A stretch of 64,000 bases of DNA from an uncultured Lachnospiraceae bacterium (lineage in GTDB: Bacteria > Bacillota > Clostridia > Lachnospirales > Lachnospiraceae). The translations under genes were made by a program, and so were the position numbers. This document shows, in pieces, positions 1 to 8,282 of this stretch. The notes under the pieces were generated by a model. It was not told where the DNA came from. It did not search any database and saw nothing but the letters and a program-made list of their open reading frames with translations. Position 1 is the stretch's first letter. Each line of letters begins with the position of its first letter. Where the stretch lies: assembly GCA_910585965.1 (NCBI GenBank), contig CAJUHH010000006.1, positions 1-64,000 of the forward strand, written 5' to 3'.

Positions 1-475
1 TGATGTACGTATCGCACAGTATGAATCCGGCTATCGTGTTCCCAAAAACAACACTCTAATGGAAATGGCAAAGATATTGAACGTCAATTATATTCATTTT
101 ATTGGTGTTACACCCGGCTGCACCGAAGATATTATGCTCACATTCCTTTGGCTTGATGAAGATGACCGTAGCACGATCCATTTATTTCAGCTCGTCCGCA
201 ATCCCGGCAAATGCAACGCTTCTGATGATAAATCGGTACGTTACTACGACAATGACGACTGGCCTGCTCATGCCCCGGTAGGTATGTGGCTAGAGTACGG
301 TTTAGTCAATGATTTCATGCGGGAGTGGTGTCTGCGGAAAGAGCAGTTGAAAAGCGGAGAGATTTCAGAGGACGAGTATTTTGAGTGGAAAATCAACTGG
401 CCTGCTACGAGTAGCAGTGTTGATGAAAAAGGAAATGACAAGAAAAATAATAGTTACAAGTGGAGAAATATATAA
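1..475 (+). CDS. XRE-family HTH regulator, 5'-truncated by window edge
   Basis: The reading frame is open from the first bases of the window, so the true start lies to the left. The first visible residues (DVRIAQYESGYRVPKNN, then LMEMAKILNV) are the second half of an XRE/Cro-type helix-turn-helix. After it comes a roughly 110-residue acidic, aromatic-rich tail with no domain I can name. Proteins of this shape (N-terminal HTH, tail with several Trp) are common on Clostridia mobile elements; that is family knowledge, not proof. It lies 47 bp upstream of an AT-rich HEPN-motif gene on the same strand, and both sit against the 3' end of guaA. Likely a DNA-binding regulator of an accessory element. 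Confidence 0.7.
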   Translation, partial: DVRIAQYESGYRVPKNNTLMEMAKILNVNYIHFIGVTPGCTEDIMLTFLWLDEDDRSTIHLFQLVRNPGKCNASDDKSVRYYDNDDWPAHAPVGMWLEYGLVNDFMREWCLRKEQLKSGEISEDEYFEWKINWPATSSSVDEKGNDKKNNSYKWRNI

Positions 476-522
476 AAACACACAAAAATAAAGTAGCTCA
501 TCAAATGAATAGGAGAATTGAC

Positions 523-1812
523 ATGGACTGGAATGATTTTTGTATTAAAATAGATAATTGCAATCGTTTTTTTCGAGATAAGATGGACTATACTTATGAT
601 GAAGAAAAACTATTCTATAAAATAGACCAAAATGAATATGTTTATACTAAAAGTGATTTTGAAAATTTAAAGAATAGAGCATGTCAAGCTTCCTATCAAC
701 CTTATTCACTTATAACTGATTATCAGTATGAGTGCTTAGTCGATTCCCCGGAAACTGATTTCCGTAGAGGCTTTTCTATTAATTTTGAGAATAAATTAAT
801 GGCAACTTCTATTATAGATTCAGAAAATGGGATTACCTACTCATTTAGGGAAGTCTCTGACGAACTATTTTACCATATATTAGCAACCTATGAGAACGGA
901 CATATATCCTTAAAAATTCCTTACTCTATGTTTCAAAATCGTTGTGCAAATTTAAAAAATAAATCATTTTTTAATATATTGAGATTAATCATACGCCTTC
1001 CTTATGCGATTTATGTTCAATGCAACAAACCTATATCTAAAGATAAAATAATCTCTTTTACTAAATCTCACTTATTTAATCTTGCATATAATTTAGATTT
1101 AGTTTTAAAACCTATTACGTCACCTGACGTACTTTTCCCCAAACGTACATTTCAAAGTATACATCGAGTACATAATATTGATGAATTAATGCCACCGAAA
1201 CTTTCATATGCAAATGAGTTAACAGAACAATATTATATGGCTTTGGCTTCTTATGATCCTTTTGTAAAATTTATAGGATTTTATCATATATTAGAATACT
1301 TTTTTGAAGATGTTTACAATGAGGATTTATTAAAAAACATTCAAGATATCCTCCAACATCCGGGATTTTCATCAAAAAGGAAAAAAGATGTTATAAAATT
1401 AATTGATACTATAAAAAAGAAAAATCACCAAAACAAAGAAGATTTCCAAGGCTCAGAATTAGAAGCACTAGAATTAACTATCAGAAAATATATTAATTTA
1501 TCAGAACTTATACAGGATTTATCATCATATGATTCCGCTATCATAGACTATTACTTCAACCACGAAATCACCTTCTCTAAAGGTGATTCTGTAAACTTGC
1601 GTGATTTATCAAATGATAAACTACCTAAAAAATTAGCCGCGCGAATATATAAAACGCGTAATGCTTTAGTCCACAATAAATCCAATGAAACACGTTTATC
1701 AGAGCGTGGTCTATACAAGCCATTTAAAGATAAAGAAGAATTATCCAAAGAAATTCCACTAATGAGATTTTTAGCTGAATCAATAATTGTCAATTCATCT
1801 GAACCTTTATAA
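523..1812 (+). CDS. HEPN-motif protein, possible abortive-infection RNase
   Basis: A 429-residue protein of no family I can name. The start at 523 is preferred over upstream Met codons because AGGAG lies 7 bases ahead of it. Near the C-terminus (about residues 379-384) is RNALVH, the Rx4H signature of HEPN domains, set in the usual KTRNALVHNK context. In HEPN RNases these Arg and His residues form the active site. The gene is much more AT-rich than guaA and the rest of the window, which suggests transfer. The upstream partner is an XRE-type regulator. A defence or toxin role is inferred from the motif and context only; a non-catalytic HEPN protein is equally possible. Confidence 0.5.
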   Translation: MDWNDFCIKIDNCNRFFRDKMDYTYDEEKLFYKIDQNEYVYTKSDFENLKNRACQASYQPYSLITDYQYECLVDSPETDFRRGFSINFENKLMATSIIDSENGITYSFREVSDELFYHILATYENGHISLKIPYSMFQNRCANLKNKSFFNILRLIIRLPYAIYVQCNKPISKDKIISFTKSHLFNLAYNLDLVLKPITSPDVLFPKRTFQSIHRVHNIDELMPPKLSYANELTEQYYMALASYDPFVKFIGFYHILEYFFEDVYNEDLLKNIQDILQHPGFSSKRKKDVIKLIDTIKKKNHQNKEDFQGSELEALELTIRKYINLSELIQDLSSYDSAIIDYYFNHEITFSKGDSVNLRDLSNDKLPKKLAARIYKTRNALVHNKSNETRLSERGLYKPFKDKEELSKEIPLMRFLAESIIVNSSEPL

Positions 1813-1829
1813 AATAATACTCAAGATAT

Positions 1830-1848
1830 AGGTATCAAAAAGGTATCA
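1830..1848 (+). repeat. Pair of direct repeats, 11-bp spacing
   Basis: AGGTATCA occurs at 1830-1837 and again at 1841-1848, one helical turn apart, in the short gap between the AT-rich accessory genes and the guaA 3' end. Such phased short repeats are typical of recombinase arm sites or operators. No integrase is visible in the window, so the role is unknown. Confidence 0.3.
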
Positions 1849-1858
1849 CGCCCCAAAT

Positions 1859-1898
1859 CAAAAGCCGGAAAGTCCGCTGTTTATGCGGCTTCCCGGCT
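1859..1898 (-). terminator. guaA intrinsic terminator
   Basis: Read on the minus strand just after the guaA stop, an AGCCGG...CCGGCT stem with an inner CCGC/GCGG pair is followed by TTTTGATTTG. The position and T-rich tail fit a rho-independent terminator. Confidence 0.65.
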
Positions 1899-1907
1899 CT
1901 CTGTTTA

Positions 1908-3449
1908 CTACTCGAACTCAATCGTCCCCGGCGGCTTCCCCGTGCAGTCATACAGCACCCTGTTAACCCCCTTCACCTCATTCACAATCCGGCTCGTCAC
2001 TATACCCAATACCTCCCACGGAATCTGCGCCGCCTCTGCGGTCATAAAATCCGATGTCTTTACCGCCCTGAGCGCCACCGCATAATCATATGTCCGTTCA
2101 TCCCCCATGACTCCCACGGAACGCATATTGGTAACGGCTGCAAAATACTGTCCCAGTTCCTTATCCATTCCTGCTTTCGCAATCTCTTCCCGATATATCG
2201 CATCCGCCTCCTGGACGATCCGAACCTTTTCCGCCGTCACTTCCCCAACAATCCTCACTCCAAGCCCCGGCCCCGGGAAAGGCTGCCTATATACCAGTTT
2301 TTCCGGTATCCCTAGCTCCAGCCCGGCCCTCCTGACCTCATCCTTGAACAACAGCCGCAAAGGCTCGATAATTTCCTTAAAATCAACGCAATCCGGCAAT
2401 CCGCCCACATTATGGTGGGACTTGATCACTGCGCTCTTGCCAAGCCCGCTTTCGATCACATCGGGATAAATCGTTCCCTGCACCAGATAATCCACGGCGC
2501 CTATTTTCTCCGCCTCTTCCTCAAATACCCTTATAAATTCTTCCCCGATAATTTTCCTCTTCTGCTCAGGTTCCTCTACTCCCGCCAGTTTTTTATAAAA
2601 CCGCTCCTGCGCGTTTACCCGCACAAAATTCAGATCATAAGATCCCTTCGGCCCAAAGATCTCCTCCACCTCGTCTCCCTCGTCCTTGCGGAGCAGCCCA
2701 TGGTCCACAAATACGCAAGTCAGCTGTTTCCCTATCGCTTTTGCCATCAGCACAGCGGCTACCGAAGAATCCACGCCGCCTGATAAAGCGCACAACGCCC
2801 TGCCATCCCCGACTTTTTCCCTGATCGATGCAATACTTGTCTCCACAAAAGAGTCCATCCTCCAATCCCCTTTGCATTTGCAAATATTCATCACAAAATT
2901 ATGGAGCATCTTCATGCCTTCCTGTGTATGCATTACCTCCGGATGGAACTGTACTGCATACAATCCTCTGTCAGCATCCTCCATCCCCGCTACAGGGCAG
3001 ACCGCCGTATGCGCCGTCACCGTAAATCCCTCCGGCGCTTTTTCTATATAATCCGTATGGCTCATCCAGCAAATGGTCTTCGGAGATACCCCTTGAAAAA
3101 GCGTTGTTTCCGTATCTACATCCACCTCTGTCCTGCCATATTCACTGACCGGCGCCGTTGCAACCTTTCCTCCCAGAAGATGAGCCATCATCTGCGAGCC
3201 ATAACATATGCCCAGCACTGGGACGCCCAGTTCGAATACCTCTTTTTCGCACAACGGCGAACCTTCCGCATATACGCTGTTAGGCCCTCCCGTAAAAATG
3301 ATCCCCTTCAGATCCATTTCCCTCAGCCTGTCCAGCCCTATATTATAAGGATGCACTTCGCAATATACATTGCACTCCCTGATCCTTCTCGCGATCAGCT
3401 GGTTATACTGGCCGCCAAAATCCATAACAACTATCATTTCTTTTTCCAT
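1908..3449 (-). CDS. guaA: GMP synthase (glutamine-hydrolysing)
   Basis: Converts XMP, ATP and glutamine to GMP, the last step of guanine nucleotide synthesis, in the cytoplasm. The class I glutamine amidotransferase domain fills about residues 1-195: the nucleophile Cys82 is in GICYGSQ and the His/Glu pair is in FHPE. The ATP-pyrophosphatase domain follows, with the P-loop LSGGVDSS near residue 235, then the C-terminal dimerisation domain ending PPGTIEFE. The start at 3449 (513 residues) is chosen over an upstream in-frame extension because of an AGGAG site ahead of it and because family proteins begin close to this point. Transcribed alone from a consensus promoter. The 3' end of guaA is a known integration hotspot, and here it abuts AT-rich accessory genes. 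Confidence 0.97.
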   Translation of the reverse strand: MEKEMIVVMDFGGQYNQLIARRIRECNVYCEVHPYNIGLDRLREMDLKGIIFTGGPNSVYAEGSPLCEKEVFELGVPVLGICYGSQMMAHLLGGKVATAPVSEYGRTEVDVDTETTLFQGVSPKTICWMSHTDYIEKAPEGFTVTAHTAVCPVAGMEDADRGLYAVQFHPEVMHTQEGMKMLHNFVMNICKCKGDWRMDSFVETSIASIREKVGDGRALCALSGGVDSSVAAVLMAKAIGKQLTCVFVDHGLLRKDEGDEVEEIFGPKGSYDLNFVRVNAQERFYKKLAGVEEPEQKRKIIGEEFIRVFEEEAEKIGAVDYLVQGTIYPDVIESGLGKSAVIKSHHNVGGLPDCVDFKEIIEPLRLLFKDEVRRAGLELGIPEKLVYRQPFPGPGLGVRIVGEVTAEKVRIVQEADAIYREEIAKAGMDKELGQYFAAVTNMRSVGVMGDERTYDYAVALRAVKTSDFMTAEAAQIPWEVLGIVTSRIVNEVKGVNRVLYDCTGKPPGTIEFE

Positions 3450-3499
3450 TCTTCTCCTCGTTCCTCTGCCGCCTTCTAACAACCAAAACCACACTCATC

Positions 3500-3528
3500 A
3501 TTATATAGTCCTGCAATGCTCTTGTCAA
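3500..3528 (-). promoter_or_regulatory. Consensus sigma-A promoter of guaA
   Basis: On the minus strand, a perfect TTGACA (-35) and a perfect TATAAT (-10) are separated by 17 bp. They lie about 50 bp upstream of the guaA start. The leader is too short for a purine riboswitch. Confidence 0.85.
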
Positions 3529-3557
3529 AACCTTCCTGAAAGTATATCTCCAGAATC

Positions 3558-3585
3558 AATGCAGAGGCCCTGCGGCCCCTGCATT
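3558..3585. other. Hairpin upstream of the guaA promoter
   Basis: AATGCAG-A-GGCC pairs with GGCC-C-CTGCATT around a 4-base loop: 11 bp with one mismatch. No T-tract follows on either strand, so it is not a clear terminator. The rest of 3586-3780 shows no gene or structure I can support. Confidence 0.35.
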
Positions 3586-3782
3586 CCTATATCTTTCCGC
3601 CCTGAAAAATTTTCTGCTCCCTTGATCCCCTAGTTATTTTACGCAGGTATTGTCCGCAAACAGATCCCCCCTCATCTGCAATTTCCATATCCTTTCGCAA
3701 GCAACGAATGTCAGGCTTTTCCAGCCGTCCTTATGCCAAACAAACACTGCCGCGCTTCGCTGGTCAGCTTATTGCAACAAGA

Positions 3783-3813
3783 ATAACAGCAGACTCCTTT
3801 CATCCGCTGTTAT
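3783..3813 (-). terminator. spoIIID terminator
   Basis: On the minus strand, ATAACAGCGGA pairs with TCTGCTGTTAT (one G-U pair) and is followed by TCTTGTT. The hairpin starts within the spoIIID stop codon. Confidence 0.6.
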
Positions 3814-4067
3814 GATCTTGACTGATGCAAATACTTTTCTCTTGTGGCAAGCCCGCCCCTGATATGGCGCTCAGATTTATTGACATCGAGTACTTTTCTC
3901 GCTTCTTTCGCGAGCGCCGGGTTAATTTGCATCAATCGGTCCGTAACATCTTTATGTACTGTGGATTTGCTAATACCAAACTGCTTCGCCGTCTGCCGCA
4001 CGGTGGCATTGTTATCGATAATATAATTAGCAATATTGATTGCTCTTTCCTCAATATAATCCTTCAA
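3810..4067 (-). CDS. spoIIID: Sporulation transcriptional regulator SpoIIID
   Basis: An 85-residue DNA-binding protein that, in spore formers, adjusts the sigma-E regulon and switches on late genes in the mother cell. The sequence tracks the family end to end: DYIEER at the N-terminus, the helix-turn-helix around residues 20-40 (AKQFGISKSTVHKD), then the basic RHIRGG motif near the C-terminus. The only sensible start is TTG at 4067, with GAGGGG 8 bases ahead. That SD is buried in the right arm of a 17-bp inverted repeat (4073-4120), so translation may be restrained. A TPM-domain gene lies upstream on the same strand. This is not the spoIID-spoIIQ-spoIIID order seen in many Clostridia; the other two are 45 kb away. 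Confidence 0.93.
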   Translation of the reverse strand: MKDYIEERAINIANYIIDNNATVRQTAKQFGISKSTVHKDVTDRLMQINPALAKEARKVLDVNKSERHIRGGLATREKYLHQSRS

Positions 4068-4072
4068 AAGAA

Positions 4073-4120
4073 AACCCCTCAGAACACTTTTTTACATTGT
4101 ATGAAGTGTTCTGAAGGGTT
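4073..4120 (-). promoter_or_regulatory. 17-bp hairpin burying the spoIIID SD; possible terminator
   Basis: The arms AACCCCTCAGAACACTT (4073-4089) and AAGTGTTCTGAAGGGTT (4104-4120) pair over 17 bp with one mismatch around a 14-base loop. On the minus strand the distal arm ends GAGGGGTT and runs straight into TTTTCTTTTG, where the last TTG is the spoIIID start. The same structure can therefore act as an intrinsic terminator for the TPM operon upstream and as a lid on the spoIIID SD. Confidence 0.6.
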
Positions 4121-4154
4121 ATGACTGTTTGTTTATCCAGATTCTTATGGGCGC

Positions 4155-4961
4155 TCAGAATTTCCCGCCCCCTCCTCCATGCGTTGTTTCCGAAGACGAC
4201 ATATGCGTGCTGGAACCGCCCGAACTGCTGCTCTCCTTCGGCTTCTCTCTGCGGTCGATATGCCGGTAAAGGAACAAATCCGTTTCCTTTACCACCCGCA
4301 TGCTGCCTTTTTTTACATAATGATCCGCTGCCGGCTGGCTATGTACCGTTTTCAAACCGCCTCTCATAATCCCTGTTACGATCAGCGAAACTACAAACCC
4401 CGCTGCCAGCGCAATCGCTAGACTCCCGCCAACATGGAATGGTTCTTGCGGAAGATTATCCGCATCATAAGGTTCCCCCGTCCTTGCCTGTGTGATAAAA
4501 TCATCGCACAGCTCTGCGAAAGTCGAGAATGCCGCCGCATAATTGCCTTCGCTCAGATCATCAAGGAACCTTTCAGCCATATATTCCAGCCCCGCATCCG
4601 TAACCGCCGTTATTCCATAACCTGTTGTCGATACGAACCAATCCCTTTCTTCCATGCTGATAAGAAAAAGGATTCCATCCCTGCCGGCTCCAAAACCATA
4701 TCCATAATAATCAAAAAAATCATCGGCATATTCCATGGCGGAACTGCCTTCAAGGGAATTGACGGTAACTACCACTACATCCACCTGCTGTCTTTCACTG
4801 ATCTCATCCAATTCCTCCAGCAAGTCCATTTCCTCGCTGTCTGAAAGCAAACCAGCATCATCCACCAGCCTTGGCAGACTCCCTGAGGCAGACACAGGAA
4901 CAGTCAATAGCATAGAGAAAAGCAACGCAGAAAAAATGGCAAATAATCTTTTTCTCATCAT
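4155..4961 (-). CDS. TPM-domain membrane protein (YgcG-like)
   Basis: A secreted, membrane-anchored protein of 268 residues. It has a signal peptide (about 1-27), a TPM domain (about 28-165, with DDAGLLSDSE, QVDVVVVTVNSL, GYGFGAGRDGILFLIS and YGITAVTD), a transmembrane segment (about 183-205, ALAAGFVVSLIVTGIM), and a cytoplasmic tail ending in a Ser/His/Gly-rich stretch with THGGGGGKF. TPM proteins of this type are linked to membrane protein quality control and poorly characterised phosphatase activity. It is the last gene of a three-gene operon with a zinc-ribbon protein and a TM2 protein. The start at 4961 follows GGGGG by 5 bases. Confidence 0.8.
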   Translation of the reverse strand: MMRKRLFAIFSALLFSMLLTVPVSASGSLPRLVDDAGLLSDSEEMDLLEELDEISERQQVDVVVVTVNSLEGSSAMEYADDFFDYYGYGFGAGRDGILFLISMEERDWFVSTTGYGITAVTDAGLEYMAERFLDDLSEGNYAAAFSTFAELCDDFITQARTGEPYDADNLPQEPFHVGGSLAIALAAGFVVSLIVTGIMRGGLKTVHSQPAADHYVKKGSMRVVKETDLFLYRHIDRREKPKESSSSGGSSTHMSSSETTHGGGGGKF

Positions 4962-4971
4962 CCGCACCCCC

Positions 4972-6057
4972 TTACAGCAGCCAGATCAGATAAGAAGCCG
5001 CAAAAACCACCGTACCTATAATACCAGTCAGGCTAAACAGCCACTTTCCATATGCCGACTTATCCAATGGCAGGTCCCCGACCATTTTTCCTGTCTGGCC
5101 GTTCATGGCAAAAAGATAATTCTTGCCGTTCCATGTTGTATTTAAAACCCATACCGGCAAAAGGGCATATTTTACTTTGCCGTTTTGCAGCTGGATGCTT
5201 CCTGCCTCCTTTGTCACCGTTTCATAGCCGATCACTGTCGCCTCGAACGCATCCTCCACGCTCTGCCTGATCCTCTCGTTGGCGCGTTCCACGCTTCGCT
5301 TGTCATCCACATCGTATTTGTCCGCCATAAAACCAGCCAAATATGCAGTCTGGAAATCCACCATTTCCGAAAAATCAAAAGGTTCGATGGATTCCATCAA
5401 GTCGTCCGGCATCTTTGCCGAACCGTCGACAGGCACTCTCTCAAACCCGATATTCCCCCCTCTGCTTACTGCAAAAAAACTGGTTTCCGTATAATGGTAT
5501 TTACTGTCATCCCACATACGCACTTTGGTCGCTTTATAACGCATATTCACGTCCGCATCGGCATCAAACAGCCAGAACGGAACATATACGCCTTTGACTT
5601 CGTTGATATGGTTCTGGCTCTTAAATGCTTTCGGAAGCAGGCGCTTCCCGTCATAATGTTTCTTAAGGGCATCCTTGGCGGCCTTTTTATCCAATTTGAA
5701 CGGAATTACATAATTCGGTTTCAGCGTCCCGGAAAACCGCCCCATCATTACCACGGGATTGCCGCAAAAGGGGCAGGAAGATGCCGCCGTATTTCCGTCA
5801 CACGCGATTTCGCCGCCGCAGGAACGGCAGACATAAGAACTCAATCCATCCGCTTCGCCGTCCTGCCATTCTTCCCCCGCATCGGTATCCCATTTCATGT
5901 CATCTGTCTGTTCGTTCTGCAGTTCGATGTCATAGCTTGCCAATGTATCCATCTCAAATTCCGTATTGCAGAAAGGACACTTCATTTTTTGCAGTGTACT
6001 GTCAAATGCAATGGCGCCGCCGCAGCACGGACATTTATATTCTTGTATTGCCGCCAT
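4972..6057 (-). CDS. Double zinc-ribbon protein with C-terminal membrane segment
   Basis: A 361-residue protein starting with two zinc ribbons: CPCCGG...CPFC (about residues 9-30) and CRSCGG...CPFCGNPV (about 77-101). A long beta-rich domain with no name I know follows (YVPFWLFDADAD, KYALLPVWVLN). A single transmembrane helix (about 338-358) lies at the very C-terminus, so the ribbons are probably cytoplasmic. The stop is only 10 bases from the start of the TPM gene, so they are cotranscribed. Zinc-ribbon plus TPM pairs recur in Clostridia, which suggests a shared envelope or protein-quality job; the exact function is unknown. Confidence 0.7.
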   Translation of the reverse strand: MAAIQEYKCPCCGGAIAFDSTLQKMKCPFCNTEFEMDTLASYDIELQNEQTDDMKWDTDAGEEWQDGEADGLSSYVCRSCGGEIACDGNTAASSCPFCGNPVVMMGRFSGTLKPNYVIPFKLDKKAAKDALKKHYDGKRLLPKAFKSQNHINEVKGVYVPFWLFDADADVNMRYKATKVRMWDDSKYHYTETSFFAVSRGGNIGFERVPVDGSAKMPDDLMESIEPFDFSEMVDFQTAYLAGFMADKYDVDDKRSVERANERIRQSVEDAFEATVIGYETVTKEAGSIQLQNGKVKYALLPVWVLNTTWNGKNYLFAMNGQTGKMVGDLPLDKSAYGKWLFSLTGIIGTVVFAASYLIWLL

Positions 6058-6088
6058 TCCAACAACCCCTCCTTATATTTTTGCAGAA

Positions 6089-6298
6089 CTATTCCCCCCA
6101 GACTTCGCCATTTTTATCGGTAAATTTCCCCGTGCAAACCTGAATCAAATCGATCAGCCAGCCAATGCCAAAGCACCCGCCTGTCAGCAGCCAGATAATG
6201 CCAGTGCCGATTTTTCCTGTCATGAACCTATGTACGCCGAGGCCTCCCAAAAACAGTGTAATCAATATCGCCGATGTTTTACTCATTTTAACCACCAT
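6089..6298 (-). CDS. TM2 domain-containing protein
   Basis: A small membrane protein of 69 residues with the TM2 hallmark: two transmembrane helices around a Gly-rich turn (FLGGLGVHRF...GKIGTGIIWLLTGG...GIGWLIDLI). TM2 proteins are widespread; their function is poorly defined. The start at 6298 follows an AGGAAAGG site closely; a second Met four codons in (6286) is also plausible. It is the first gene of the operon that continues with the zinc-ribbon and TPM proteins. Confidence 0.8.
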   Translation of the reverse strand: MVVKMSKTSAILITLFLGGLGVHRFMTGKIGTGIIWLLTGGCFGIGWLIDLIQVCTGKFTDKNGEVWGE

Positions 6299-6340
6299 AT
6301 CCTTTCCTTTTTGCAATCTTTTGAACAATACCCTATTTTA

Positions 6341-6372
6341 TAAAAACCGCCGACACTTCCATATCGGCGGTT
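6341..6372 (-). terminator. Terminator of the lipoprotein gene
   Basis: On the minus strand AACCGCCGA pairs with TCGGCGGTT around a 10-base loop and is followed by TTTATAAAAT. It ends the transcript of the gene at 6417-7202. Confidence 0.8.
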
Positions 6373-6416
6373 CTATTCACACAATAACTAAACTTTCCTA
6401 CCAATCAAACATATCG

Positions 6417-7202
6417 TTACATTGCATCAATAGCTGCATCCAGCACTTCAAGAATAACCACCATTGCATCATTCAGCGCTTCTGCATCCGCCTCGGTAAT
6501 CGATGCCTGTTCAATGGTTCCCATTTTCTCAATAATGTCATATGCCTGGTTCAACGCATTCTCCACATCCGCATTTGCTTCAATAGAATCATCATTATAC
6601 AGCTCGGCTACGGCATTGTATGCTTCCGTCAAAGCTGCATAATTCTCCTGCAAGGCAGCAAAGGTTTCATCCGATACTACGCCGTCTTCTGTGCTGTCTG
6701 CCGCTTCCATTCCATCCACCAGATCAGCAAAACCATTCAGAATATCCTCCATTGCCTCGTTCAACAGCTGCGCATCTTCTTCTGTCAGCGTATCCTGCGT
6801 AATTTCCCCCATTTCTTCGATGATATCCGCCGCCAGCGTCATCGCCTCTTCAATATCAGCATTTGCTGCAATCTCATCGCTGCTGTACAGCTCAGCTACT
6901 TGATTGTAGCATTCTACCACCAGATTATAATTATCCTGCAAAGTGGCAAAGTCTTCATCCGACACCATTCCATCTGCTGCGGCATCCTCCGCTGCTGCAT
7001 CTTCTTTAGCCTCGCCTTCTGCTGTGGTATCTTTTGCTGCTGCATCTTCTGCCGCTGCCTCCGGTTCCGCTGCAGGAGCCGCTGTTTCCTCTTTCGTGTC
7101 CGCCGCCGGAGCTTTGGTTTCTTCCGTCTTGCCCCCGCATGCGGTGAATAATGTTGCCGTCATAATGCCTGCCAAAATAACTGATAATAATTTCTTTTTC
7201 AC
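6417..7202 (-). CDS. Lipoprotein with an internally duplicated domain
   Basis: A 261-residue exported lipoprotein: a lipobox ending in TACGG near residue 22, an Ala/Glu-rich linker to about residue 78, then two tandem copies of an approximately 89-residue helical domain. Each copy starts DG(M/V)VSDE(D/T)FA, continues NY...VAELY and A(D/N)ADIE, and ends near DAM or DGM. The copies are clearly homologous, which points to duplication. No enzymatic motif is visible; it may be a surface-binding or structural protein. Starts with GTG behind AAAAGGAG. It is followed by its own terminator, so it is monocistronic. Confidence 0.75.
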   Translation of the reverse strand: MKKKLLSVILAGIMTATLFTACGGKTEETKAPAADTKEETAAPAAEPEAAAEDAAAKDTTAEGEAKEDAAAEDAAADGMVSDEDFATLQDNYNLVVECYNQVAELYSSDEIAANADIEEAMTLAADIIEEMGEITQDTLTEEDAQLLNEAMEDILNGFADLVDGMEAADSTEDGVVSDETFAALQENYAALTEAYNAVAELYNDDSIEANADVENALNQAYDIIEKMGTIEQASITEADAEALNDAMVVILEVLDAAIDAM

Positions 7203-7290
7203 TTTTCTCTCCTTTTCTAAACTAAATAATTAGTTATTAGTTATTGTGTTTTTCATTATTTATGTCTTTAACAATCCATACCCGTTGCCG

Positions 7291-8139
7291 TCACTCTTCA
7301 AAAGTCAGGATCACTGGCTCCGTATAATATGTATTGTTATAGAGATCCGTTAAACAGTAATAAAGCAAATAATCCCCTTCGCCCGACGAATCATACTCCA
7401 ACCCTTCAGAACTGTCATAAGTGAAAGGATCGCCAAAATAATAATCATCGTCATACTCCCCGTCATAGGTATAGTAATCGCACAAAAGCTGTATTTTGTC
7501 GCCATCCTCCAAAGGAAGAAGCCCCTTCATGCACATGCCGTTATCATAAAACCTTACCGCCCCTTCCATCCATCCCACGCCATCCTCATCCCATCGGACT
7601 ACAAGATTCACGTATTCGCCGTTCAGCTCGCAGGGGATATATCCTTCCACAAGGTCGTCCGTTACTGAAATATAAAGGGGAACAATATTATCCATCCATG
7701 TAAACCAGAACCCGTCGTAATCAACCATCAGCGCCCCGTCGTAATCGGTATCAAAATAATTATCCGTCCCCAAATCAATATAACCCTCGCCATCATCGTA
7801 AAAAAGCTGCATCTGGATATCATTTATGATTCCCCAGTCCTCATCGGAAAGCGCAAGGGCAAAATAATCCCCCCTGTCCTCCACGACCAAGTCCTCTCCG
7901 CTGTAGGAATTTTCCTCATATTCCCCCTCGTATCCGCTGACATAATCCTCATCAAACCAACTGAAATCATACCATTCGCTGAAGTCAGCCAGACCGTTCG
8001 GTTCGTCCCCGCCGTTTAATGCTTCCACAGGCGTATTGGAGCCATAATAACTCTGCCCTCCTGCAACAATATTGGCAAAGGCACGGATAAATTCCGTATA
8101 CTCCCCTTCCAATCCAATATCGCTGTAAATCTCCAGCAT
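7291..8139 (-). pseudogene. C-terminal piece of a clostripain-family (C11) protease
   Basis: This reading frame lacks a signal peptide and a catalytic core. It begins where C11 proteins have their last core helix (MLEIYSDIGLEGEYTEFIRAFA) and continues with the beta-rich acidic tail common in Lachnospiraceae C11 proteins (ALSDEDWGIINDIQ, FYDDGEGYIDLG, LLCDYYTYDGEYDD, LTDLYNNTYYTEP). The homology ends at about 8148, at the palindrome GGAATTCC. A second C11 piece starts there in the opposite orientation. Roughly 200 residues that should join the two are missing. It has no SD ahead of it. I treat it as the stranded end of a broken gene. Confidence 0.7.
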
Positions 8140-8156
8140 TCCGTCAAAGGAATTCC

Positions 8157-8261
8157 ATGCAGATTAATGAAATTGACAATGCTTTGGAAAAGGCGGGTGC
8201 GAAGTTTGATTTTATCGGCTTTGACGCTTGTCTTATGGCGACGGTGGAAACGATATGGCTG
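8157..8261 (+). pseudogene. Catalytic-Cys piece of a C11 protease
   Basis: About 32 codons read INEIDNALEKAG followed by FDFIGFDACLMAT, the block around the catalytic Cys of clostripain-family (C11) proteases. The block that should precede it (the catalytic His) is absent, and at about 8258 the sequence passes without a stop into the LytTR regulator frame. The left edge is the GGAATTCC palindrome shared with the oppositely oriented C-terminal piece. It cannot be functional alone. Confidence 0.7.
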
Positions 8262-8282
8262 AAAAAAGGGATGGTTATTATC

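Noticed and set aside
3450..3499. Guanine or other purine riboswitch ahead of guaA
   Set aside because: The promoter is about 50 bp from the start; the leader is too short and lacks the conserved core.
5185..6123. Long open frames (over 300 residues) antisense to the zinc-ribbon, cardiolipin synthase, SipL-like and other genes
   Set aside because: They are mirrored by clear genes on the other strand, are rich in His/Arg/Pro/Ser as expected of antisense frames, and show no recognisable domains.
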